Shown here one piece after another: positions 22,976 through 35,080 of a stretch of 64,000 nt of DNA. The stretch is from Bolinopsis microptera. Taxonomy: Eukaryota > Ctenophora > Tentaculata > Lobata > Bolinopsidae. Position 1 is the stretch's first letter; the number at the start of each line of letters is the position of its first letter. A model generated the notes under the pieces. It was not told where the DNA came from. It ran no database searches and saw only the letters and a list, made by a program, of their open reading frames with translations. The position numbers and the translations under genes were made by a program. Where the stretch lies: assembly GCF_026151205.1 (NCBI RefSeq), contig NC_087084.1:11497453-11561452 (forward strand), given 5' to 3'.

Positions 22976-23807
22976 GGGGTCGTTCACATATTACGTAATC
23001 AGCCGAGGGGGGTTCCCAAATGATCACGCTAGTGTAATTTTGACATAATAGCTATTAGTCAGTGTAATAAGCGCCAAGCGCGAGCACAGAACTTTTTTCT
23101 CCGATTTCGATAAATTTGCTACCAAAAGTTGTTTAAAAATGTGAATAAAATAAATCCACCGTGTAGCAATTTTCGCTAAAAATGCTACACGTCGCTTGTT
23201 CGCCGCGCGTGCTTTTTTCGCGCAAATTTTTAGTTTTTGGCCTATAACTTTCACATTTTTAGTTATTATCACGTAATTATTATGGCATCGTAATAAGCTC
23301 ATCGAGACAAAACTTTTGGTACTAATATTTTAAGATTTAAAGGAAAATTATTTTCAAAAATTTTTAATCTGAACACAAGGGTCCCCCCTTGTGTGAAATT
23401 TTGACCAAATTTTTGAAAATTTTTGTGCTTCAAATATTATAATTTTGGTACTAAAAGTTGCGTCTGACTAAGCTCATTACGATCCTGTATGAATTATTTC
23501 AAAATATTCAATATGTTAGGAGTTATAGGCATTTTAAGCAATAAATTACCCATTTTTCGTCCTTTGTACACTCTTGCGATGCACAAAAGGCCCACATACA
23601 GCTCGACGTTATCGTGCTACACGGTGAATTTTCATTGTTCACACTTTGAGGCAACTTTTGGTACCAAATTTATCAAAATCAGAGACAAAAAATTCTGTGC
23701 CAGCTCATGGCGCTTATTACATAGACTATATGCCTATACGTGAAACTGATTACGGAAGGGGGTGGGGAATTTGTACAAAAAATGATAACGTAATATGTGA
23801 ATGACCC
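22976..23807. mobile_element. Harbinger-like long-inverted-repeat element nested in an older MITE copy
   Basis: The ends are GGGGTCGTTCACATATTACGTAAT and its inverted counterpart. The flanking TTA/TTT(A) fits a 3-bp TTA target. Inside, hundreds of bases on each side are inverted copies of each other (AATTTTGACATAATAGCTAT, GCGCTTATTACA, ACCAAAAGTTG), giving a foldback form. The two open frames inside (minus 23024-23302, plus 23489-23743) are the same inverted sequence and not genes. It sits within a CAGCCTGTCATTCCGCC repeat copy, with TTATG before and after. Confidence 0.75.
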
Positions 23808-23814
23808 TTTATGA

Positions 23815-24239
23815 ACATAATATTAATAGGGTCCCCAGGTAAATATTTATCTTACAAATCACGTGCACACTCCTAATAGTAATGTGATTTGTCAGTTGTC
23901 ACTGAATATAGTCACGATATAACAACTGCCCGGCTCAAGCTGTTCATAGGAATAAGATTATCGTGCGATATTTGCGCTGTGGCCAAATTATATACCATCC
24001 GATAGGAAAAACGCCAAATCGGATGTCGCAAGAAAAGCGAAACCTAGCGCAGGTTCCTATAAAAAGTTATGACTAAATAACTGGTCAAAATAAATATTTA
24101 CACCGCGCAGCAAATAAAACAAACGAATATCAAAATAACATGCGCGTCGCTATTATGTATCGCTAGGCGTTACTATGGTTATGGCGTTACTATGGTTATG
24201 ACGTCACAAATGACTATATTTGGAAATGAGGGGAAGGCT
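23815..24239. other. Right part of the split MITE copy, then unassigned DNA
   Basis: GGGTCCCCAGG at about 23830-23840 is the end of the interrupted repeat. GGCGTTACTATGGTTATG occurs twice near 24165-24200. Nothing else seen. Confidence 0.4.
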
Positions 24240-24244
24240 CCTTT

Positions 24245-24480
24245 CTCGCAACGGCGAGGTAGCGCAGTTGGTTAGAACACCAGCTTTGCAACCGCGAGGT
24301 TGCGAGTTCGAATCCCAATGTCTGCCTGGTTGTGGGGTGAGCGTCGTTGACGTTCAGCTAAGGATCCTGAGTGGTCTATGCAGCCCCCCGGTATACTCAG
24401 CCGAATACTCGGGAAATCGGGTGTGAGGGTTAAATGAGGAGCTGCACATTGCAGCAGTCTCGGGCGAAGTAAGTATGGTA
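24245..24480 (+). mobile_element. tRNA-derived SINE
   Basis: The 5' part resembles a tRNA with polymerase III promoter boxes: box A TAGCGCAGTTGG (about 24260) and box B GAGTTCGAATCC (about 24303-24314), with a loop reading TTTGCAA (TGC, Ala-like). Stems do not pair properly, so it is not a functional tRNA. A tRNA-unrelated tail of about 150 bp follows and ends near GGGCGAAGTAAGT. Confidence 0.75.
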
Positions 24481-24499
24481 CACACTACTTTAAGTTTAA

Positions 24500-25999
24500 C
24501 AGTCACTGGCCAAAATAAATCCTTCGGCTTCCTGCAATTGGCTGGTTGCACGTGTGTAACAATGTAGCTGTTGGAATACTTCGAAGTAATATGTATAAGT
24601 GTCTTGATACAAAATTACTGTCATGTACTATTTCATATATACTGTAGTCGATCAACTTAACCGACTATACCATATCAATTATCGTATGATTATTTGTACC
24701 ATTAGTTCTGATTACCAATTCGCACTTGCAACTTGCTGGCCCAAAACTTATTCCTTGCCAAACTTTTATTTTTTCGTATTGTTTGACATACAAATGGCCA
24801 TATAATAAGAATCATTTGATTCAGCCAGTGTCATTGATAATGGTATTGGTATGTTTTATCTCTCTTTTCGTGAGATTACTGTTGAACTTGATCTCGTGGT
24901 ACATGTCTTCACATACAACCACTATACCTACGGGGGCGTTTGCATGGTTTCAGCAAGCTCTTGGCTATTTTACCAACCAGTACAATTCACAGACCAGCGC
25001 AATAAATTGTTTTAGACTATAATTAGAGTACTGCTCAAAGGTTACTATGAGTATGACATGCGATTATCAGTTCTACAAAATGTCTATTAATTAATAGTTA
25101 GATTGATAAAGTTCTTTAGATTTATTGAATAATCTCGGTCAAATTGAGTGGGTTCTTTGTTACAGCAAGACAAGAATTCAAACACATTTTATTCTATCAA
25201 TAATTCATTTCAGTCATATTCAAGATTACAGTCGAAACATCCCATGAAATGCTTACTCTAAAATCTTTAAGTAAACGGTTGTCAACATTGCAGTTCGTCT
25301 CCTAGCCATGTTTTAGAAACCTTGCAGTCATTCGATCTGCAGACACAGCTTGGCAGCGAATCCGTCGCTGTACGAAGATTCATCTGCAAGTGCAGGCCCA
25401 AAATTGTTGAATGCAATGCCCTAGCCTATAATATCTGAATTACACCATCTTAAATCAAAACTCGTCCAGTTCATGCTCTCTCTCTTCCTGATAACCTGTA
25501 ACCACCCATCAGGGGCTACTCTTCTCAATTTAAACTGGCTGCTTTGCTAGAGGAATGACAGAGATCTCCTCTCCGTGGTCTGGGTGGTCACACGATGCAC
25601 CAATTACGAAAGCGATGTCAGCTATTTTAAATAACCTAACAGTTAAGACTCGGTTTTGATATTAAAACTGTTCGTGTTACAGGGTTATGGATATACAAAT
25701 ATTGTGTCAATGAAGATCACAAATAAAAGGTACAAAATACTTTCGGATGATGCAGATAAAATGAAATCATTACAGACCTGGCTGACTATCTAATTCTCTA
25801 TTGTGTTCACAGTAGTTCAAGCCTAACATAATTGAAGATTCTAATAATTTAAGCATTGATCGTTGAAACACAGTTCAACAATGATCAAATAACCTAGCAG
25901 TCAACCTAGCAGTAAGGTTGAAATATAGTACAATCGAAAGTATAACTAAATACCAATATCATAAAACCGTAAATATCAATAATCAAATGTCGAATTCAT
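24500..25999. other. Repeat-rich intergenic DNA; possible LINE tail relic
   Basis: Around 25290-25480 one plus-strand frame reads SASAGPKLLNAMP and LKSKLVQFML with stops, like a decayed LINE ORF2 C-terminus. No intact gene seen. Confidence 0.35.
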
Positions 26000-26870
26000 A
26001 GTGCAGCAGAAACAGCAGAGAGATAATCAATGACTTCGTACTCCTGGTTATTGTAGGCTTGCATGAAGGATTCCAGAAGGGAGTCGTACCTTATCCACTT
26101 GGCAGCTCTCTGGGGTGTAGGTCTCCTCATCAGTCTTTCCGTGATCTTCTGGTCTGTTAGTCCTTGCTCTAGCTCTAGTTTGAGGGCTTCAAGGAATTTC
26201 CAGATGGTAGGATTTGAACATTGGACGAGGCTGCGGAAACCATTATGTCATCCTTCTGCAAGGTTCAAAGAGCGTGAGAGACCAGTTAGACAGCAATCGT
26301 ACTGGTTCCAGGACAGGTGATCGAAGCGAGCAGGTCTGTTTGGTGTTCCCATCCACGTGGACTCAAATTATAATGTAAAGACATCCATATCTGCGGAGAT
26401 GATAGGTCTAAGGATCTGCCATGCGTAGTGGACGTCATCAGGAGGGATGAAAGGTAGAGCTCCGATCCGTTGGAAGGCTTTCCGGATGTCGGATCCAACC
26501 ACCTGATACTCCGGAACAAGGTCGGAGCGAGCGAAGTTCCTCCATAGAGCCTGTTTGAAGTGGAAGTAGCAGCCACGTAGAGTAGTCCCGGGCCAGACAG
26601 CAGTGACACTGTTCCGTAGCCCAGCTTCATAATCGCAAAGGGCGGTGTCTGAATGGAAAGATCCAAAGCGATCCAGTTCTTCTAGTAGGTTTGTGTAGTG
26701 TTCTTGCCGCTTTCCAGGGAGAAGACCAAACGCCAGAGGAAGTCTGTAATTGTCTGGGGTGATTCCATGTACTGTCAGGAGTTGGGTGAATAGATTGGGT
26801 GCCACCTTTTTTTGTTTTGTATTGCTGCGCTGAGAGGTGTTTATGTTGGTCGGCAGCTTTCTGCTTCAAT
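26000..26870 (-). pseudogene. Degenerate MULE (Mutator-like) transposase fragment
   Basis: The best frame (26805-26368) shows the MULE core: LPLAFGLLPGKRQEHYTNLL, then CDYEAGLRNSV with the Asp of the DDE triad and the hallmark GCYFHFKQALWRNF. After a frame change, the C-terminal part continues to about 26000 with LAEG-stop-HNGF (the usual Trp of WHNGF is now TGA), followed by PTIWKFLEALK. No zinc finger, no visible ends. Dead copy. Confidence 0.8.
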
Positions 26871-28349
26871 TCTGCTCTGAACTCTGCTTTCTTAGCTAGA
26901 ACTGTCTACTGCCGTAACGGCAAATTTTGTCTTTCGCACGTACGTCTCCTGAGGAAAATTATTATTATTAATAGTCAAACATGAATCATAACACATAGAG
27001 GGGGGTTTGGTCGTTGATTACGTAATCAACATTTTCTTTTTTACCCTCTAGAATAATAACAATTTGACAATATTTTAATTCAAAATCCACTCAATTTCAC
27101 TCTGATAGTGATAAAATTTAGAAATTGATCGAATATCCGGCTATAATACAGCAGGGTGTCATAATTATTGGCGCGTAGACAATTTTGCGTAAAATTTTAG
27201 CTTACCCAAGCTTTTAGAAACGATCATTACTTGACTTCTGAGTGTCAGTTTCCTATGGAGTCTTAATCATTCGAGAGATAATCCTTCATACTACAGTTCA
27301 GTCTAAAAATGAAGTCCGAAAGAAGTTAAATTTTGTCGATAATCACGACGAAAGAGAAAAATTTGGATTACTGGACTTAAAGCCTTCGGCTGCTTACCCT
27401 AAATTCCAGGATGAGTCCGCCTGACTATATTTTATTGCGTCAGTTAGAGGAGAAAGAAAGCTTTTATAAAATCTATAGTTTTCTATATGTTTCGCTATCG
27501 CCTGAAGAGCTGTGCACTTTAGTCTAAAGAATAATTTCAGAAAAAATTCACCGAAAAAAAATTACACAAAATCTCTTACTCCTTCGTAAATCTAACCAAG
27601 TATGGAATCGACCCTTTAAATAACGGCCTAAATTATGGGTTTTGAGGTACATCAACACAAAATTCTGAAATTAAGAAAAAGTTCAGACGATTATCTACAG
27701 ACCAGTTTTTGAATTTGGTAATTTAGATATTCAGAAGTAAAGTTATGACCCGGCGAAAAATATTGATTTCATCATAAAATACACATAAAATTTCAAACAC
27801 GCCAATAATTCTGACACCCTGCAGTAGTAAGTAGTTTAGAAGTTGCTTGGCCGGATATCATAACAATGATTTCGGCTCATCATCATAGCATGATCAGGGT
27901 AGCATGAAACGTAGATAAAGTGTTTTCTAGGAAAATAGTTAAGGGGGGGGGGGGTCAGGCATGATTACGTACTTTTGCTGTCAGGAGGGGGGGTTGGGTC
28001 TTGATAACGGTTGATTACGGAAGGGGGGAGGGGGGTAAAAATTTGTAAATGCGTGTATTACCGCGCGGCGCTAAAAATCTTTCAAAGTTGTTGACACTTA
28101 GGGGTTTTATCAGTATAAACAGATCGCGCTCGCCGCAGAAGATTAATCCGTGTTCGTGGAAACATTTGTGTCCGATTTGGAAACATGTTTTTGGGGCCCA
28201 GATTGCCGAGTTAGGGCTAAATTTACAGGGTTCTGAAGTGTCTAGGAATAATATTTAAACCTTTTTCTAGCCTGCCAAGATTTGGAAATTTGAAAATAGA
28301 ATAAGGTACAATTTTTTTGACGTTGAAATGGAGTTCGTTTTAAAACACC
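26871..28349. other. Intergenic DNA with fragments of the GATTACGTAATC MITE family
   Basis: Partial MITE ends near 27000-27040 and 27940-28040, with G-runs. No gene supported. Confidence 0.4.
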
Positions 28350-30765
28350 ACCCCTAAAATGTCATTTCTATATGTGTGATAATTACAAAATGTACAGGAG
28401 GCCTGATTTATCTTTTGTCACTAGAACTATTTGTTTTGTCTTATTAAAACATTAAGCTACTTGAAAACATTCACTCACTAAAGGAAGTACCTCAAAACCG
28501 TAATCACCCCCTAAAATGTCACGTGCACCACCCCTAAAACTTCAGGTAAAACAGGTTGTGTAGACTAGAATTTCTCTCTGTTGAAAAAAATGGTGGAATT
28601 TAGTCAATTTACTTTTTGTGACATTTTGGGGACTTTTTTTTTGAATACCCAGAACTTACGGCAAAACAGTAACTCAGTCAACAAAATTAACACCTGTAGA
28701 TATCTAGAGTTAGATTATCTAGTTATAAACTAACAATTGGCACAAAAGAAATGGATTCAATGTGATTTTAACCTTGTGCAAATTGCATGTTTTAATTGCA
28801 TTTTTTGGGATTTTTAACATCATCCTGCATTTTGGCAATTTTAGTGACCTGTAGTTAACTACGCCAACCCAGTAATCGATCTGACCTTCTCTATAGACTA
28901 GATTTGACTGCTTTTAGCAAAATTGAATGTCAAAAACTACGGTTTTTGGTACTTACTAGTTTATGGTAAACCTATGATATGCCCCCTAAAATGTCATTTT
29001 TTTCCTCCCTTAAAATGTCAAATTTATATTTTGTTCGCATGGTGTGCGATAATAGCTCTTGTTTTGGCACTTGTTAATTATTAACATCAACTATTAACGA
29101 AATGTGAGTATGCATTGCATCTTAGGAAAAGCCTGAGTAATTTGATCAGGTTAAAATGACATTTTAGGGGGGATAATTAGACATTTTAGGGGATTTTTAT
29201 TGCGATTAATAAAATAAAACTAATTCCTTGAGCTGCCAAAGCTTTCCAATATTACCATTAGATGCTAAATATTATGTTTAATAGGCTGGTACCTCCATTT
29301 TATGGTGCTTGTAGTCTCAAAGCCAGAATCTGATAAAATGACATTTTAGGGGGCGGCCAGTTGACATTTTAGGGGAGGGTAGTAATATTGAGTAATGTAT
29401 AACTTTCCATATCTCCAGTCATATGTACAAAGTTGCTAAAATATGTAAATATCACTATCCTAGACCAAAACTGAGTTAATATTAATGAATTCCAGAGTTA
29501 TAAAATTGTGCGCTTTTTTTCAAAAGTAAAAAATTCGTACAAAGTGAAAAAAATGCCCTTATGGCATCATTTAGATTCAATTTCAGGATGTGGCAGGGTC
29601 TGAATGATATTTTTTTATGTTTAGGAGTTACAAATGATTAGGTAAGATACTTTCTAAGAAGATGGGATCCAATCAATCAAGAGTGGCGTCTAAGGGGTGG
29701 GTGACATTTTAGGGGGGGGGGGGGGGGGTTTACCCGTATATGTCCGTAAACAGAGTTGGATTTGCCCTGGTATGATACAGTGGCTTGAGTACTAACATTT
29801 TAAGCTTCCTGTGAAATATTTCTATGGTTCATAGAATGAACGAAATGAACAAAAAATGAACATTCTCCTAGAATCGCCTAAAATGAACTGAAACCGATTG
29901 GGATCGATTTATATTGATACCACGAGTGTCCCTGAGAAGTTTGGTGGGTCTAGCATGTTCAGAAAGGGCTCTGGGCAATGTTTCCATTTTGGTGTCAGAG
30001 TAGTTGAGCTCGTGGAAACATTTGTGTCCGATTTGGAAACATGCCCTTGTAGCCGCATTTATGCCTATTGCCTTGACTGACGAAAGTCAAATACAAGGAA
30101 ATACTTTCGAGAAAACCATAGTATATAGCTAACTTTAGCAGGGTAGCGTTGGTTATGTGCCTAACCTGGTGAGCACAGTGGATATCCTTGCTGTACGGCT
30201 AGTTAAACAAGGAATTGAAACTGTGGGGCTCCGTGCAGACCAACCTACCTGTGGCTAAAGCTCTAATATACAAAAAACAATACATTGAAATCGATCTGGT
30301 ATGGTAGAGGGTCATTTGTACTAATGGACACAAGTTATAAAGCAACATAAGGTCTCCAGTGCTTCATTTTATAGACATTGGCAAAAAACTATTTTTGGCT
30401 CAGCGAACCAAAAATGGCACTGAATTTTGGTAACTTGAACTAGGAAGGTCGTAGAGACTTGAATTCTAGCTTAAAATGACCGCAAACATCATATTTATAT
30501 ACAACTTATAAAGCAATATAAGCCTTTTAATGCTTATTCGTTAAGATATTGACAAAAATCGGTCATTTTGGTTGCACGCGTGAGGAAAAATACCAAATTG
30601 GGGAACAATTGTTGGTCTTTTTTTAACAAGTTTTGTGCTCAAGTTATTAAAATGTGCTTTGCAGTTGTAGATCGGTTGTTTTCTTCCAATATGGGTTTCG
30701 GTATAAATCCGGAAGCACCCGGTTCATGGGTGATAGGGGTTAAGAACCCTAAAATGTCAGGAGAT
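28350..30765. repeat. Zone of repeated TGACATTTTAGGGG motifs in both orientations
   Basis: CCCCTAAAATGTCA or its complement appears near 28357, 28506, 28983, 29008 (variant), 29156, 29180, 29338, 29363, 29700 and 30749, mostly in pairs. The left half carries the CCCCTAAAATG orientation and the right half the CATTTTAGGGG orientation, so the whole zone is roughly inverted-symmetric about 29.1 kb. GTGGAAACATTTGTGTCCGATTTGG is likewise repeated at 28157 and 30012. No coding region found. Confidence 0.7.
30331..30560. repeat. Copy of an approximately 171-bp repeat also at the window's right end
   Basis: Highly similar to 63778-64000 (AAGCAACATAAGGTCTCCAGT, GGCTCAGCGAACCAAAAATGG, CGTAGAGACTTGAATT). 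Confidence 0.9.
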
Positions 30766-31148
30766 GGGCGAGACAATTGTCTGAATTTGGTTATAAAATC
30801 ACTCTTTGCTAGGGTTAGCTTTTTTCCGCTACAGCGATCCGATTTCTAACTACTAATCATCCCCCTCTACATCATTCTCTTTTAGATACGTGATTTCTAT
30901 AAGTTCTTCAAGGTACATACGGCATGATGTAAAGTCTGGTGGTTACAATTCGATAAAATCAGTACAAGCAAAAAACTGCCCCAAATTTCTCCTCCGAATA
31001 TGGTTCGAAATTATAAACGTTATTGAGACAATACATTAGGGTAATTTACCACTGAGACCAGATGTAGTGATCTAGATTCAGATAAAGCGAAGAAGGTGCA
31101 TATATGAATTAAAAATCGATTTAATTGGCTATCAATTATAATAATTAC

Positions 31149-32081
31149 CAGGCATAAGATATTTTTCCTTCAAACGATCCAATTCCACCACACTGGATTT
31201 GTGCTTCATTTTAGCATAGTTGATCTTCGCTTGAAAGATTTCTACGTCTTGTTTCTTCTAAAACCCTGCGGTTAAGATAATTTAAATTAAAGGTTTAGTT
31301 AATTGGAGAATTTAAAAGCTTACGAAATTAACTTCGGGATAACTTCTCAACTGCACAAAATATCCAAGTTAACAACCATTTTAATTTTAAGCAATTTAAA
31401 TGGTTGTGAGCAATTTAAGCGTCTATTTCTTTATCCATGGGAATGTTAGCCTTAGTTTAAGCATTTATTTACGTTCATATAAGGGTCAAAACAAATAATA
31501 ATTATAGAGTGCTACTAATGGAGCTGTTGTGACTGCCACACCGCAATTAACGTAAGAGCTACTAACTATTTTATGTCAATATCAGCATTACCAATCATCT
31601 AAGATTCTAACCACCGAATTGTTCCTGTTGCAGATATAAATCTTAGTGGGCTTAGTTAATACTCGAGAATCTGGCAAAGGTCCTGCCTTCAATGATTCTG
31701 ACCGTTCTGATGACAAAGATAAGCGTTTTTCCTAAGCGCAAAAGGATTTTCCTAACAAAAGCAGTTAACATTGCTGTGCAAAACTTTCTACTTACTAGTC
31801 ATTTCACTTTCACTGTCAAGTGTCAGGACACGTCATTTTAGTGTCATTTAAAAAACATGTCCTTAGTAGGCTGTATCAAAAACCACAAACAATAATTTAT
31901 TCACCTTCTAAATAGGTGCATTAAGTCATAGGACTCCCAATTGACATTTAAATAATTGTTAAATTGAATTTTTTGTTCAATTGAGAGATTGTCAATAAAT
32001 AGTAAAAATAGCACAGTTACCTGCATAGTTGACAAGTTCATTAATGTTGTTTCGATGAACAGGGCGTTCTTTCTCATTCAT
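31149..32081 (-). CDS. Candidate gene with at least two exons, helical protein, unrecognised
   Basis: First exon 32081-32021: ATG, 20 codons and one base, donor CAG|GTAACT. Another exon at 31257-31149: acceptor GGTTTTAG, 36 codons and one base, donor CTG|GTAATT. It encodes a charged, helix-forming segment (KKQDVEIFQAKINYAKMKHK, ending KEKYLMP). Phases do not allow direct joining (1 versus 0), so at least one exon between them was not identified; an open stretch at about 31735-31595 is a candidate. Downstream exons were not found. Confidence 0.35.
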
Positions 32082-34250
32082 TTCGTTTCAGGCTGAATTT
32101 GATTGTCATTATATTTACGCTTATCTATAATTGTACCAATCAAAATCATGTGAAAAGCTTGTATATGTTATAATCCAAAATTAAGTCTCGCTAGACAAAC
32201 CATCTGCATCCTGTGAGAGCATCTTTGATTAGAAGATCTTTAGGGTGATCTTGGCAACTCTTTCTAAGCATAGTCTGGATCTATAAACATGTCAGCTTCT
32301 TGTGGTGATAGTAAAGTTATAATATTATTATTATTATCTAATCTAAAATATCTAATAATTTAGTTAATTATTAACAGGCCCCTTAACGTGGGCAATAATA
32401 TCCTCTTTACAAGCTGAAATATATAGTTCGGAATTAATAGTTCAGGAAAATAATAAAGGGTAGAGCGATAAAAAGGCATGTATATATCAAGCAAGAGATT
32501 AAACACAAATTTTTTTAACACAGGTACTGAAATGACTGTTATCTAAAATGAGTACCCTTAGGACACGTTAAATAGTGCATAAACCATAAATATGTTTGAA
32601 CCATAAATTAATTATCCGTGGTGGGTAAATGTGTTCACACTTCCATTGGATGATGAGTTAAGTGGTCAGTTGTACAATTGTGCAGTTCCAAATCTGAAAA
32701 CCAATACTGAAAGTAAAAAACGAGTAGGAAAACAAAATAGTTAGGATAACAAGATCCCATGAAAAAACTGCTGTATCAAATTAAACATTGATGAGACCTG
32801 TTAAATTACATGGTTAGATAGCTACTTTAAATAACATTACGGGAGACATAAGTAAATTACGAACAAAACAGAAAGGATATCGGAACATGGTCTCTCACAT
32901 TTGTGTAATGAAATGCTATGCTAATGGTAGCGCTCGATCTGTTATGCCTTTAACCGCGCGCACTGCACACGCCAATTGTCAGAGTGTTTTTCACCACCGA
33001 AATGTGCTACTCTTGTTAAATTCAAAACTTTCTTCTCACTGAAAATGCTAATAAATTTTATCGAACAGTATTTTTGGGTAAAAATATTTCCAAATGCGAC
33101 CATAAAATACCTTTAAATGTTTGCGCGCGAAAATCTATTGTTTGTAAGTTTTTTAAATGTATACTGAGAAAATTTTTAGAAATGGTTTGTGATTTCTTAT
33201 GATATTATTATAAAAAGATTTTGATTATAAAAAGTTCTACATATTGTAATGTATTAAAATGCATTATATGTGAGGCTTTTCTTCATATTTACTTGCCGAA
33301 ATTGCCTGAAACCTTGAAATGTGAAAGAAAAATAAGCATTTTGCATTTAAAATTGAGATCCATGAACCATTTGAATGTCAAAAAGATTTTAAACCAGGTA
33401 ACTTTAATATACAATTTAAAACACTTTTAAAATGGCGATGACCCACGTTAATATATAATGGTCAAAATTCCTTATAATAATAAACAGTTTTTATTTTTTA
33501 AACGATTATTGGCGGGTCGAAAAGTAATATAAAACATAAACTCTTCGATATTCAGTATTTGTTAATTATTACCTAAAGACCTCGGTAGTAAGCCTTTAGT
33601 TGTCAAAAATTATAAACACATTCAACATTAAAAATAGAGGTATGGCGGAACAAAAGGCTAAACACCGCTCAGCAGTGAGAAAGTTACAATAATTTTAAAT
33701 TTTAAAATAGTATTTTCAATGGGACACAAAACAATCAACATTTTACTCGAATTTTAGTATAATTTTAACCTGAAAAGCGTTTCGAATATTTTATTCATTA
33801 GCTGTTATCTTTAATTTATCAAACGATATGAATTAATTCATAACTTGATGCGCGGTTTCGGGTAATGTTGTGCAGCGCGCGGCCGAAATTGTGACAAACA
33901 GAAGGAAATAACTCGTCATCAAAATGTATCGCGCGAGAATGTTTTAGTAGACGCGCATGTGACGTCACAAGTGAAGAGCTCGCAGTGGGTGAACGCAGTA
34001 TTTTAGGCTTAGAACGTTAAAGTCGCTGACTCATGACTCAAACGATATATTGTAGGTTTATAACCTACCAGGACGCGCGCCGAGTTGGACTCGTCGACGG
34101 AACAGATATTTAATGAGTATCACCCGTTAAACGATATAATAATATAATAATCTCGTCCCTCTTACTAATAAAAATTAAGTATGTTCAGATCAGCAATCTA
34201 CTTCGATCCCACTCTTCAACAGCTACGGCCCAACAAGTTCACAGCAGATT
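32082..34250. other. AT-rich intergenic DNA
   Basis: No gene seen. About 34055-34130 is the inverted partner of the repeat at 19585-19680. Confidence 0.4.
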
Positions 34251-34499
34251 CATAAAACCGTAGTACATACATATTACATTACACTGGAGCTTACACAGTG
34301 TAATTTCCTCCAGTCTACGCCGCGTACGTTTATATAGGCGCGCGGCGCAGACTGGAGGAAATTACACTGTGTAACTGTAAGCTCGATCCAGTATAATGTA
34401 ATATGTATGTTCTACGGCTTTATACTAAAAAATTAATACAAAATCTGAAATGCAGGGTTTCAGTGAAACCCTGCATTTCAGAGTTTGTATTAATTTTTA
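34251..34499. repeat. Two large hairpins side by side
   Basis: 34251-34425: inverted repeat with arms of about 75-80 bp (ATAATGTAATATGTATGT, TTTCCTCCAGTCT, CGCCGCG) with two small indels, around a short centre containing TACGTTTATATAG. 34428-34499: arms of about 34 bp (AATTAATACAAA, TCTGAAATGCAGGGTTT), one mismatch, 3-5-nt loop. Confidence 0.85.
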
Positions 34500-35080
34500 T
34501 TTTATAATGAAGTTTTTTGTCATTTGTGAAGATTTAAAGCCGAAGTGAACATTTGTGTTGGATCCACAAACATGGTACATGGAATTGATCGGCAGGACGA
34601 GTAACAACATGAACGGTTGATATTTCGGAATGCCAGTTCGTGAAGACACCTATCGTTACCAACTCTATAAATGGTGATGCAAATAACTACTAAATGGTTA
34701 TTGGTTGGGATGAGCAACACAAATGTGACTAGACTCGACTAGCGGCAGCTATTTCTATCTAACAGTCTTCGTAATATAATGTAGTTTATTTTGTATTTAC
34801 TTTACTGTGAGTTCGTAGATATTAGGATTGAGTATTTGAGTAAAGTAGATATTAAAACGAGCATTATCTTTGGTAAAAACAAAATGTAGCTATCACAGAG
34901 GCGAATACAGTATAACTATAATAATATAAAAATTGTGTTCGGTAATATGAACTAATAATACCCCTGTCAAGTTGATATAAGATAACTTCTCATTTTCGCC
35001 CTTCATAGCATCAATTCTTGTTGTCATTAGAATTCACTTGAAGACACCCGACCCGACTAATAACATGAATGGGAAGACAA
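34500..35080. other. Intergenic DNA carrying one of two direct repeats flanking the next gene
   Basis: AACAGTCTTCGTAATATAAT and following sequence at about 34760-34840 recurs at 35890-35965. The minus open frame 34720-34520 has an unusual CCYSSC but no other support. Confidence 0.4.

Noticed and set aside
23024..23743. Two small genes in opposite directions
   Set aside because: They are the two arms of one inverted repeat within a transposon.
24250..24325. Functional tRNA-Ala gene
   Set aside because: Box A and B are present but acceptor, anticodon and T stems do not pair, and a tRNA-unrelated tail follows; it is a SINE.
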